Assembly: GCA_947472115.1 (NCBI GenBank)
Contig: CANIZU010000037.1
Coordinates: 1 to 12,666, forward strand
From: Flavobacteriales bacterium
GTDB taxonomy: Bacteria > Bacteroidota > Bacteroidia > NS11-12g > UBA955
DNA: 12,666 nucleotides
Reading direction: 5' to 3'
A program made the translations under genes and the position numbers. Below, one piece after another: positions 1-7,240 of this stretch (position 1 is its first letter; each line of letters starts with the position of its first letter). The notes beneath the pieces were generated by a model, which was not told where the DNA came from, searched no databases, and saw only the letters and a list, made by a program, of their open reading frames with translations.

Positions 1-382
1 AAACAAAGAATATCAATTGCTTATTGAATTTTTCATCCAATGACGATTGCACAGCCTCTACTGTCTTGTTCTGATCGTCGAATTTCTTTTTGAATTCATC
101 CAAGGCCAAATTCATCGCACGCTCATTTTGTGCCTGCAACTCTTGGGATCTTGTTATCTCTGAAGACACCTTGGCCTGCATACCTTCCAAAGCGGTTGAC
201 AGCGCTGCGTTTCTATTATTTACCTCGCGCAATTCAGACCGAAGCGATTTAACCTCTTCAATCGCTTTACTAGAGCGGTCTAAGGCTTTTTTCAAGTCTG
301 AAGTATTACCCACTTCCAAAGCAGTTTGGGCATTGCCGTACGACAATAAAACGAATGCAATAAATGTAGTTATTATCCTCAT
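1..382 (-). CDS. secreted coiled-coil protein, 5' part only
   Basis: An open frame runs on the minus strand from ATG at 382 to the left edge with no stop, giving 127 codons of an incomplete protein. Residues 1-19 (MRIITTFIAFVLLSYGNAQ) form a signal peptide with a likely cut after NA-Q. Residues 25-120 are rich in Lys, Glu, Leu, Ser and Ala in heptad-like order, with no Pro and few Gly, so a long coiled coil is expected in the periplasm or outer envelope. Its function is not recognised. An in-frame ATG at 454 would add 24 residues (MAFFLWCCF...), but that would bury the signal peptide, so 382 is preferred. No TAnnTTTG promoter is visible upstream. The opposite-strand open frame at 90-401 is a shadow of this gene. 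Confidence 0.75.
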   Translation of the reverse strand, partial: MRIITTFIAFVLLSYGNAQTALEVGNTSDLKKALDRSSKAIEEVKSLRSELREVNNRNAALSTALEGMQAKVSSEITRSQELQAQNERAMNLALDEFKKKFDDQNKTVEAVQSSLDEKFNKQLIFFV

Positions 383-709
383 GGATGATGTTATTTGTTG
401 ATGCGAAATTAGGGGAGTATCAGCATAGAAACAACACCATAAAAAAAACGCCATATTAAATCTGTATTTATATATTCTATTTCATTTCATGTTTCGCGCT
501 CATATAAATTGTCGAACCCTCATTTGCTTTTTGTGCTACGCCTCAATCATCAGAATTGATATCAATACCAATTATTTACAAAATTCTGCTAAAGCAATAT
601 CCTTTCACTCATTAGAAACCACAATTCACAAAATTAGCCATCAAAATCAACAATGCCTTTAGCAACTATATGTAAAATGCCTTTAAATTGCGAGATAAGT
701 TAAATTTTC
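383..709. other. AT-rich intergenic region between divergent genes
   Basis: This 327-base stretch separates two divergently transcribed genes and holds no supportable coding region. It contains a perfect 12-base palindrome, ATTGATATCAAT, at 555-566. It also contains a direct repeat, AATGCCTTTA, at 652-661 and 676-685 (24 bases start to start), just upstream of the gene at 710. No clear TAnnTTTG promoter was found. TAAATTTT at 701-708 resembles the -7 element, but it ends one base before the start codon. The region probably holds both promoters; this is inferred from layout only. Confidence 0.5.
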
Positions 710-1372
710 ATGAAAACAATCGGCCAAATATTAAAAAAGGATTATCTTCTCCTTAGAGAAAATGAGCTTTTGGCGGCTGATTTGGCTTCGAAATTGATTT
801 TACATGCCCAATATCTTAGTTTTTGTGATTTCGCTGAATTCCGTTTGATGATCCCTTTCAATACCCCACAAAACATTATTGAGGTATTAAACAAATGGAT
901 AGCGCAACAAAATATTCCAGGTGCAATCAGAAATTACATCCCAGTCGATAACAAAAGTAAGTTCGATACGGATGTTGCAATGAACCCGGAATTATCATTT
1001 AAAGATTGGATTGCAATACTCCCATCGCCCGATTTTCACTATGAATCCTTAAGGAAGAAAATATGGAATCTAAGTATGGGCGGAAAGGCACTATTGATTT
1101 TGTTACCGGAATCTGTAAACACATGGCGAAAAAGCGCAAGTACCTTTAAACGAATTCACCTTAAAGGTGCAAATATGGCATTCTCTGGCAGTAGCCTTTA
1201 TCCGATGGGATGGTTCCACAAACGTCAATTGCGCGAAATACACCAATATCGCCTAGTACACATGTGGCTTACCCCCCAAATCTATGATGTCAATTCCGCG
1301 CTATTTAAAAAGGACATGGCTATTCGACTTGATGCTATTACGAGTAGCACAACATCACCCAACGATTTATAG
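710..1372 (+). CDS. hypothetical protein, 220 aa, unrecognised
   Basis: A complete frame opens at ATG 710 and ends at TAG 1370-1372. An in-frame TAA at 701-703 rules out a longer start. There is no signal peptide or membrane span, so a cytoplasmic protein is expected. I do not recognise the family. Residues about 98-137 (DWIAILPSPDFHY, then a helix with KKIWNLSMGGKALLILLPES) have the strand-helix-GG-strand rhythm of the second half of a class I methyltransferase (the 'LkpGG-lli-lP' pattern). However, no glycine-rich SAM-binding motif is visible in the first half, so this is only a weak structural hint. The C-terminal part is basic and aromatic (FHKRQLREIHQYRLVHMW). The gene stands alone between a divergent and a convergent neighbour, with a hairpin terminator right after its stop. 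Its coding status is fairly secure from length and terminator; its function is open. Confidence 0.7.
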   Translation: MKTIGQILKKDYLLLRENELLAADLASKLILHAQYLSFCDFAEFRLMIPFNTPQNIIEVLNKWIAQQNIPGAIRNYIPVDNKSKFDTDVAMNPELSFKDWIAILPSPDFHYESLRKKIWNLSMGGKALLILLPESVNTWRKSASTFKRIHLKGANMAFSGSSLYPMGWFHKRQLREIHQYRLVHMWLTPQIYDVNSALFKKDMAIRLDAITSSTTSPNDL

Positions 1373-1373
1373 T

Positions 1374-1401
1374 TAAACCCTGATTATTGGGGTTTAGTTT
1401 T
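1374..1401 (+). terminator. rho-independent-type terminator after the 710-1372 gene
   Basis: A perfect 7-base stem, TAAACCC at 1374-1380 and GGGTTTA at 1390-1396, closes a 9-base loop and is followed by GTTTT. It begins two bases after the stop codon and lies between convergent genes. The minus-strand reading of the same hairpin lacks a good U tract, so it mainly serves the plus strand. Confidence 0.65.
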
Positions 1402-1412
1402 AAGCAATACCA

Positions 1413-2081
1413 TCAACCAATAGAGCCTTTCTGAAGAAATGCGTTAAACCCTCGGCTCGCTTTCCAAACCTCAACCACATAATCATCAAAATTGGACCGC
1501 AGCGTATCTTCTGCATCTATTGCATGCTGTATATAAAACTGCTTATTATATAGCAACGGCTGCTCCGCAGCCGCCACCAACCAATCAGCATCAATCCGCT
1601 TGTTCTTTTCGCCCCTCACCGTTCCAAAGTATTTCACAAATGCCTTGTCCGTTATCACCCGATTGAATCCCTCCATATCACCGGCAATCAAACCCCGAAT
1701 CCGCATTAGTTCATCCTTTTCCGGCATATATACCACGCTGTAAAGTCCACAGGCCTCCGGACCCAACTGAATATATAAACCGCCGGCTCCCATTTCTTTC
1801 CGACCTCCAATCTGAATCGCGGCCGCACAATGCAATTTGTATGGCGTTTTATCCTTTGAAAATCGAATATCCTTATTGATCCGAAAAATACACTGCTTTG
1901 ACTCCATTCCCGAAAACCGACCGTCCACCGCAGCCATCTTCACCAAAACAGATTCCACAAAGGTCAAAAATAACGCCTTGACCTCGCGCTCGTACCTCGC
2001 GCGATTTTCATCAAACCACGATTTCTGATTATTGGCTGACAACTCAATAAAAAACTCATAAAATGCCTCCGTTAATCCCAT
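1413..2081 (-). CDS. DUF2461 (TIGR02453) family protein
   Basis: This 222-residue protein matches the DUF2461 family, whose biochemical role is not established. The family hallmarks are visible: FFIELSANNQKSWFDENRARY at residues 10-30 (first helix block with N-x-K-x-WF), then FRINKDIRFSKDKTPYK at 66-82, the most conserved block (R-I-N-x-D-x-R-F-x-x-D-K-T-P-Y-K). GLYIQLGPE near 101 and LMRIRGLI near 125 follow. The usual length of the family is about 210-230 residues, so it is complete. No signal peptide is present and the protein is expected in the cytoplasm. It starts at ATG 2081, 19 bases after the protease stop on the same strand, so it is probably the second gene of that transcript. Nothing in the sequence links the two functionally. 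The family assignment is firm; any function would be a guess. Confidence 0.93.
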   Translation of the reverse strand: MGLTEAFYEFFIELSANNQKSWFDENRARYEREVKALFLTFVESVLVKMAAVDGRFSGMESKQCIFRINKDIRFSKDKTPYKLHCAAAIQIGGRKEMGAGGLYIQLGPEACGLYSVVYMPEKDELMRIRGLIAGDMEGFNRVITDKAFVKYFGTVRGEKNKRIDADWLVAAAEQPLLYNKQFYIQHAIDAEDTLRSNFDDYVVEVWKASRGFNAFLQKGSIG

Positions 2082-2100
2082 CTCAATTTGCCGAAATTCC

Positions 2101-5100
2101 TTAACGCATAATCTGAATGAAGCCGCGATGCTCCTCTCCCGTCTTATTGTGCTTCATATGGTAGAAATAAATTCCCACCGGCAACTCAGCACCGCTCGCA
2201 TCCTTACCGTTCCAGTCGTTTTGATACGCATCAGAATGATACACTAGCTCTCCAGCTCTATTATATATGTTTACCAAACGCTTATTGTATTCAAACAACT
2301 CCGTTAAATCCCAATACTCGTTGTCGATATCCCCATTCGGCGTAATTAAATTCGGAATCCTAACCAACTCAGGATCTACAACCCTAACCCAAACCGTATC
2401 CCGGAATAGACAACCATTGCTGTCCAAAGCAAGCAAAGTGTACACCATGCTATCGGTAGGCCTTACAAAAATGGTCTCCAAAGTGTCCACGGTCGACATA
2501 AACTGCTTGGGCGACCAACGCCAGTTGGAACCATTATATGCATACAACTTAGCCAAAGTACCCCGAGCTATCACCGTATCCCTCAACGGATTCATCCGCA
2601 AACGAAACTCATTGATAAATAACCCCAAAGAATCCAAACATCCCTGGGCGTCCTTCACCCGCAACACATAATTCCCCTTTCCCAATCCCGTGGCTTTCGC
2701 CGTGGTTTGCTTCATCGGATCGTCCCATTGATAAGTCAAAGGCGCAAAACCACCCGTGCCATTCACCGATAAATATCCCACCGAACTGCCCGCGCAAATC
2801 GAAGAATCATGGGCTCCCAAACTCAAATTTATCTTCGATGGCGCAACAATCACCTTCACCGAATCACTGTAAGGAATCGAACAACCATCGCTCACCACCA
2901 ACCGATATGTCTTACTCAATAACGGCGTATCCAAAACGCCCATCGCCGAAATTTGCACACCATCCAAAAACCATTTTCTCGTCATTGATCTTCCCCCACC
3001 CGCAGTCATTTGAACAATCGTAAAATCACCATAACACAGAATAGAATCACTCAATGCGATGCTGCCTGTAATTGCTGGAAGCCTATCCACCGTAAAAATC
3101 GACGTGTCATTCAATACAGTACAACCATCTTCTACGTGAACGCGATACACTGTTTTTCCCACTACCAATGGATTCACAACCACAGAATTGCCAACCAAAC
3201 CAAAGCTGTCCCAAACGATTTTTCTGTTCGATGTAAGTCCGCCAGAATCCAAAAGGCTAACCGACATTTTCTCGCCATGACATAGAACCGTATCTCTCAC
3301 CGAGCTCAAAAACAAGGGATTTCGCATCGTAACTTTCACCGAGTCGTAAACATCAGGCGAACAACCTTCACTTCCCGTCACATAATACATAGTAGAAACT
3401 GATGGACCCACGGTTATCGCACCTGCTTTTACGCCATTGCTCCAAGCCAAAGTATAAGCTCCTCCACCATGAAGTCGGTTCCCACCCTTAATCGTAGCCA
3501 ATAAATTGGTGGTACAACCTTGACAAAGCGTGGTATCGTTAGACACCGACATCATCAACGGCAAATAGGTATCCAAACGAGCACTGTCCTTGGTAGAAAC
3601 CACAGTACAACCATCTGTTAGTGTGAGATAAACTTTTACTGTATCTGTTAGAATGATGGATGTCAAAGGCGATGTTCCCAAACCATTCGACCATTGATAT
3701 TTATAACCAGCGGTATCTCCACCCGATGCTTTTGCGGCCAGGAACATTGTATCGCTGATACAAACGGCGGTATCTGCTTGCAGAATTTTGACGGTCAGCG
3801 GAGGTTTGACATAAATCGTTTGAATGGCGGTATCAGATTTCAATGCACAGCCGTCCCAAAGCACCACCGAATATTGCTGCGTTGCGGCGGGAAACACAAC
3901 TTGTGATTTACCACCCCCGGAGACCCCTGTGCCATACCATGAATAGGTATAGGGGGTACTGCGGCCGCCTGCGGCGGCCGCAGACAACAACACCGGCCGA
4001 CCCTTGCACACAACCGTATCCTTGCGCAATCGAACATCCAATGGCTTAAACACGCCTACATATTCCACCTTAAATCCCTTGCCCGTAACCATCGGATCAC
4101 TATACTGAATAAACCATAACGCATTCCCCGCGACCGTCTTCCAAGCACCTGCCAACGGCAAAGTACTGCCCGAAAACTGCCCCAAACGGTTCGCACCCGC
4201 CACACTGTTCTTATACATCACCAACGAATCAAACCCCGCCTCATAATCCAAAACCTTAAAGCGATATCGAATGCTATCTGCACCCGGCAACTTCAATTTA
4301 AACTTCACAATCTGATTGGTGATGTAATTGTCCTCACCACCCTCATCATATACGAAACCCCGACAGCCAACCGCACTATCCGTACCCGACTTCGGCAACA
4401 AAAACGCCTTACAAATATCAAAAGTGCTATCAACCTTGACATACTGAACCTTCGTCATCGAATCCTTCTTACCCTTGAAACAACCGTCCACAACCAACTT
4501 CACGGTAAATTTCCCATAGCTACTGTAAGCATGCGATGTGTTTGTGGTAAGAGCCGTCCCACCATCGCCAAAATACCATTTACTGGCTTTGTAATTCTCC
4601 GAATAATTCAAAAAATTCATCGTTTTACCCGTAGTACAAGCCACCGTATCCCCTGCAAAATTTGCCTTCACATAAGCTGAATCATATTTATTGCCCACGC
4701 CGCAAACCCACCAAGCATTGGTAACCTGAATCACTTCATTGCTGCACTGACCATATAAATCCGACGCCGATAAAATGCTAAATGTCCTCGCATCCGCATA
4801 CGTTGCACTACTTGTCAAATACACACTCAAATTTCGATACGCAATCTTCGCCGCCTTATCGATACCCAATGAATCGATCTTAAACACATTCCCCTTTTCA
4901 TTCGTACCGCTACTGCCCTTTGCAATCAAATAATACCAATAATTCTGAACGCCGCTATTCGTATGAACGCCCCCATTATCCGCCGCGCCCGCATACCAAC
5001 TGACACCTTTATAATATTTAGGATGACCGAATAAATTGGGATTTACCATACTCCGAATTCCGTTCCCCGAAGGTGTGATATCTTCACCAATGCGCCAATT

Positions 5101-6339
5101 GTATTTCGTTGGACGGGCCCAAATCTCAATGGTCTGACCAAAAACGTCGCTAAAACTCTCGTTCAACGCACCACTCTCGTTGCTATAAACCAAATTCGCC
5201 GTATTCGTCGTTACCGCATGGGTGATCTCATGTCCGCACACATCCAAAGCAGTAAGTGGCGTAAACGTTGTACCATCCCCATCGCCATAGGTCATTCGTG
5301 TACCATCCCAAAAAGCATTATTATAATTGGTGCTATAATGCACATAACTCAAAATTTTGGCGCCATTGCCATCATAACTATTCCTTGAATGGACATTTTT
5401 GTAATAATCATACGTCATCTCCGCACCCCAATGCGCATCCGTCGCCACCTCGTCTTTAGCGGCATTCACGTTATTCCACGTATTGTCGGCATCAATAAAA
5501 TCAACTCCACTTGCATACGTCGTGCCCTTAGCTAAATTATACGTTTCGATGCCCGTACCCCTACCCTTTTCACGAAGCCTAAAATTGTTTGTAGCCGTGC
5601 TATCCGTTATGATTTTTTGCGAACCACTGTATTTCGTCACCGCCGTACCCTTGCTATCGCCATGCAAAATCAAATCGTTCGATGCGACAATCTCGCCGGT
5701 CTCTGCATCCACAAAAATCGACTTCCCTGCCAACGGCTCACTCGCCATCACATCAAACTGATAACAAAGTCGATGCGTACCTCCCAAAATCAACCCTTGA
5801 GCGATGTAAATCAACTTACCCTTCGGAAAATAAGTAGTATCAGGATTCCCCGTCGCCATTTGAAGCGCTTCGTTCTGACCTGCATCCTCCCAATAATATT
5901 TACTCGCTGGCAAATTCGATAATGCCAATTTCAACGCCGAAGATTCATCCAAAACCTTCTTTCCAGAAAACTGAGCTTCCGAAACAAAATCGCCATTCAC
6001 GGAAAGGATTTTACCTTTTTGGGTATGAACAATTCCTATCGATAAAAAAGAAGGTATTCCTTGATAATATTGACGTACCCGATAGTGTGTTTGGCCCAAA
6101 TCGTCGGAGATTTCTTGGTATTTCCTCCATTCACTTTGCGATGTGTATTTACCCAATTTCAATAAAACCACGGGCCATTGCTCGGCACTGGGTTGTTCAT
6201 TTTCCTTGAAAATTACCATTTGTGGATTTGCCAAAACCCGATGCGGCATTGAGCCATTCATCAACGTTTGCGCCTTCAATCCCTCCACAACCAACAACAC
6301 AAAGAACAATAACAATCCGCGAGTAACCGATTTTACCAT
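2101..6339 (-). CDS. secreted M4 (thermolysin-like) metalloprotease with PKD, CUB-like, Ig-like repeats and T9SS type B tail
   Basis: The protein has 1412 residues from ATG 6339. The open frame extends to a TTG at 6372, but only the ATG places the signal peptide (residues 1-24, ending GLKAQ) at the N terminus. Domain order: FTP propeptide about 65-115; PepSY-like region about 118-225; M4 catalytic domain about 265-547; PKD about 560-638 (WYFGDGG, HAYSSYGKFTVKL); CUB-like about 645-770 (C..GFVYDEGG, D.LVMYKN, GKGFKVEY); seven Ig-like repeats of about 80 residues, 768-1326; T9SS type B / gliding-motility C-terminal domain about 1327-1412 (IPNLITPNGD, NIYNRAGE, WNGKDASG, GIYFYHM). Zinc ligands are H370 and H374 (HEITH) and E394 (GALNESFSD). 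E371 is the catalytic base and H459 (DNGGVHTNSG) matches thermolysin His231; both spacings (20 and 85 residues) equal those of thermolysin. It is expected to be exported, cut from its propeptide, and released or surface-anchored by T9SS. Expected role: extracellular protein degradation. Confidence 0.95.
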   Translation of the reverse strand: MVKSVTRGLLLFFVLLVVEGLKAQTLMNGSMPHRVLANPQMVIFKENEQPSAEQWPVVLLKLGKYTSQSEWRKYQEISDDLGQTHYRVRQYYQGIPSFLSIGIVHTQKGKILSVNGDFVSEAQFSGKKVLDESSALKLALSNLPASKYYWEDAGQNEALQMATGNPDTTYFPKGKLIYIAQGLILGGTHRLCYQFDVMASEPLAGKSIFVDAETGEIVASNDLILHGDSKGTAVTKYSGSQKIITDSTATNNFRLREKGRGTGIETYNLAKGTTYASGVDFIDADNTWNNVNAAKDEVATDAHWGAEMTYDYYKNVHSRNSYDGNGAKILSYVHYSTNYNNAFWDGTRMTYGDGDGTTFTPLTALDVCGHEITHAVTTNTANLVYSNESGALNESFSDVFGQTIEIWARPTKYNWRIGEDITPSGNGIRSMVNPNLFGHPKYYKGVSWYAGAADNGGVHTNSGVQNYWYYLIAKGSSGTNEKGNVFKIDSLGIDKAAKIAYRNLSVYLTSSATYADARTFSILSASDLYGQCSNEVIQVTNAWWVCGVGNKYDSAYVKANFAGDTVACTTGKTMNFLNYSENYKASKWYFGDGGTALTTNTSHAYSSYGKFTVKLVVDGCFKGKKDSMTKVQYVKVDSTFDICKAFLLPKSGTDSAVGCRGFVYDEGGEDNYITNQIVKFKLKLPGADSIRYRFKVLDYEAGFDSLVMYKNSVAGANRLGQFSGSTLPLAGAWKTVAGNALWFIQYSDPMVTGKGFKVEYVGVFKPLDVRLRKDTVVCKGRPVLLSAAAAGGRSTPYTYSWYGTGVSGGGKSQVVFPAATQQYSVVLWDGCALKSDTAIQTIYVKPPLTVKILQADTAVCISDTMFLAAKASGGDTAGYKYQWSNGLGTSPLTSIILTDTVKVYLTLTDGCTVVSTKDSARLDTYLPLMMSVSNDTTLCQGCTTNLLATIKGGNRLHGGGAYTLAWSNGVKAGAITVGPSVSTMYYVTGSEGCSPDVYDSVKVTMRNPLFLSSVRDTVLCHGEKMSVSLLDSGGLTSNRKIVWDSFGLVGNSVVVNPLVVGKTVYRVHVEDGCTVLNDTSIFTVDRLPAITGSIALSDSILCYGDFTIVQMTAGGGRSMTRKWFLDGVQISAMGVLDTPLLSKTYRLVVSDGCSIPYSDSVKVIVAPSKINLSLGAHDSSICAGSSVGYLSVNGTGGFAPLTYQWDDPMKQTTAKATGLGKGNYVLRVKDAQGCLDSLGLFINEFRLRMNPLRDTVIARGTLAKLYAYNGSNWRWSPKQFMSTVDTLETIFVRPTDSMVYTLLALDSNGCLFRDTVWVRVVDPELVRIPNLITPNGDIDNEYWDLTELFEYNKRLVNIYNRAGELVYHSDAYQNDWNGKDASGAELPVGIYFYHMKHNKTGEEHRGFIQIMR
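3959..3983. repeat. GC-rich perfect inverted repeat inside the protease gene
   Basis: The arms CTGCGGCCGCC (3959-3969) and GGCGGCCGCAG (3973-3983) are perfectly complementary around a 3-base loop. This gives an 11-bp stem that is nearly all G and C within a much more AT-rich gene. It contains two NotI-type GCGGCCGC octamers. On the coding strand it encodes the AAAAGG stretch of the first Ig-like repeat (residues around 788-793). Confidence 0.9.
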
Positions 6340-6344
6340 AATCT

Positions 6345-6352
6345 CAAAAATA
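6345..6352 (-). promoter_or_regulatory. possible -7 promoter element (TAnnTTTG) of the protease gene
   Basis: The minus strand reads TATTTTTG, an exact match to the Bacteroidota -7 consensus, five bases before the ATG at 6339. A TTG lies 17 bases further upstream and a TTTG 24 bases upstream; neither has the best spacing. If it is used, the transcript would begin at or next to the start codon. A chance match in AT-rich DNA is quite possible. Confidence 0.35.
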
Positions 6353-6434
6353 CAACAAAGATTGGAAATCAACAGACAAATCGTGTAAATCCCAAAACTG
6401 AAAATACTTTTTGCAAATTTTCAAAACCAATACG

Positions 6435-6459
6435 TGTGTACTTTTTAATTTAATACACA
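6435..6459. promoter_or_regulatory. upstream inverted repeat in the toxin-antitoxin promoter
   Basis: TGTGTA at 6435-6440 and TACACA at 6454-6459 form a 6-base inverted repeat with a 13-base spacer. Its right arm overlaps the left arm of the second inverted repeat at 6457-6476. Together they could be a two-site operator for the ribbon-helix-helix antitoxin. The match is short, so support is modest. Confidence 0.35.
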
Positions 6460-6476
6460 TCAATTAATTTTGATGT
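6457..6476 (+). promoter_or_regulatory. promoter and probable autoregulatory operator of the toxin-antitoxin pair
   Basis: ACATCAA (6457-6463) and TTGATGT (6470-6476) form a perfect 7-base inverted repeat with a 6-base spacer, ending directly before the antitoxin ATG at 6477. The repeat overlaps TAATTTTG at 6465-6472, an exact TAnnTTTG -7 element. A palindrome over the promoter of a VapBC-type operon is the classic site for repression by the antitoxin or the toxin-antitoxin complex. The layout is seen in the sequence; the binding is inferred. Confidence 0.6.
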
Positions 6477-6857
6477 ATGAACAAAATCCGGATTAACATC
6501 ACCGTGAATAAAAACGTTCACGAGAGGGCCAAATTCTTTTCAGCCAAAGAAGGAAAAAGCCTAAGTGAAAACATCGAAGAGTTGCTGACGCAATACTATC
6601 AGCAGAGAATCGACACTGCAGTTTCCGAGCCAATCATCGAATACAATGAACCGAAATCGATCCAAAGATCTATCCTTGAAACAACCCTTAACTTAAATCT
6701 AGAAAGTCAACTCCAATTGCTTCAATTTGCTGAATTTCTCATTTATAAAAATTCACAGCAACAAAACAACAGCATCAAAGGCATCTTAACGGGTAAGATT
6801 TATATGTCGGATGATTTCGATGACCCATTAGAAATGTTCAAGGAGTACATGCCATGA
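6477..6857 (+). CDS. type II antitoxin: ribbon-helix-helix (DUF6364-like) N terminus with DUF2281-like C terminus
   Basis: The protein has 126 residues. Residues 3-41 (IRINITVNKNVHERAKFFS, GKSLSENIEELLTQYY) fit a ribbon-helix-helix DNA-binding fold of the DUF6364 type: a short basic strand followed by two helices. Residues about 77-125 (SQLQLLQFAEFLIYK, GILTGKIYMSDDFDDPLEMF, KEYM) resemble DUF2281, the antitoxin family often found beside PIN toxins, with its typical M-S-D-D-F-D-x-P-L-x-x-F-x-x-Y-M ending. The N-terminal part should bind the operator and dimerise, and the C-terminal tail should cover the toxin active site. The stop codon overlaps the toxin start by four bases (ATGA at 6854-6857), which suggests translational coupling. 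The pairing of both modules in one chain is the unusual point. Confidence is high for an antitoxin and moderate for the exact family names. Confidence 0.85.
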   Translation: MNKIRINITVNKNVHERAKFFSAKEGKSLSENIEELLTQYYQQRIDTAVSEPIIEYNEPKSIQRSILETTLNLNLESQLQLLQFAEFLIYKNSQQQNNSIKGILTGKIYMSDDFDDPLEMFKEYMP

Positions 6858-7237
6858 ATTATTTAATTGACACACATGTAATTATTTGGCATTTACACGA
6901 ATACCATAAACTATCTAATGAGGCCAACAAAATCCTAGATGACCCAAAAATGAGTAAATTCATCAGCCAGGCATCACTCATTGAATTGTCGATCAAAATG
7001 AGTTTGGGCAAGATAACGCTCCAATGTGATTGGAATGATTTATTCTATTATTTCAACAAGGCTGGGTGGACGATCCTTCCTTTTCGCAATGTCGACTTCA
7101 TTACACTGAGTTCCCTAACCTTGCATCATGGAGACCCTTTCGATCGATTGATGGCATGTCAAGCAATAAATCAAAAAATGAAATTAATTAGCAAAGACAT
7201 CATATTCGACAGCTACGGAGTAACTCGGATTTGGTAA
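6854..7237 (+). CDS. vapC: PIN-domain ribonuclease toxin (VapC type)
   Basis: This 127-residue protein spans a single PIN domain, the usual size for VapC toxins, which are Mg2+-dependent RNases that cut tRNA or rRNA and stop growth when not held by their antitoxin. The acidic active-site set is intact: D6 (YLIDTHVIIW), E44 (ASLIELSIKMSLGKI), D94 and D97 (HHGDPFDRLMACQA), and D115 (LISKDIIFDSYGV). The ending YGVTRIW is typical of this subfamily, which usually follows DUF2281 or Phd-like antitoxins. Its ATG overlaps the antitoxin stop, so the two are made from one message. It ends three bases before the convergent barrel gene and no terminator is visible. All key residues are present, so it is probably active. 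The RNA target cannot be read from the sequence. Confidence 0.93.
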   Translation: MNYLIDTHVIIWHLHEYHKLSNEANKILDDPKMSKFISQASLIELSIKMSLGKITLQCDWNDLFYYFNKAGWTILPFRNVDFITLSSLTLHHGDPFDRLMACQAINQKMKLISKDIIFDSYGVTRIW

Positions 7238-7240
7238 TTG

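Noticed and set aside
90..401. 103-residue open frame on the plus strand
   Set aside because: It lies opposite the secreted coiled-coil gene (1-382, minus), which has a good signal peptide and coherent heptad pattern. The plus-strand product has no such features.
383..454. 24-residue upstream extension of the coiled-coil gene from ATG 454
   Set aside because: It is in frame and open, but it would place the signal peptide 24 residues inside the protein. It is kept only as a remote alternative.
768..1372. The 710-1372 protein as an intact SAM-dependent methyltransferase
   Set aside because: No glycine-rich SAM-binding motif is visible in its first half, so the name is not supported and the gene is left unassigned.
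2267..6209. Many plus-strand and minus-strand open frames of 60-134 residues inside the M4 protease gene
   Set aside because: All lie opposite or out of frame with a continuous 1412-codon gene whose domains are recognisable from end to end. None shows family features.
6340..6372. N-terminal extension of the M4 protease to a TTG at 6372
   Set aside because: It starts with a rare codon, adds eleven residues before the signal peptide, and overlaps the best -7 element. ATG 6339 is preferred.
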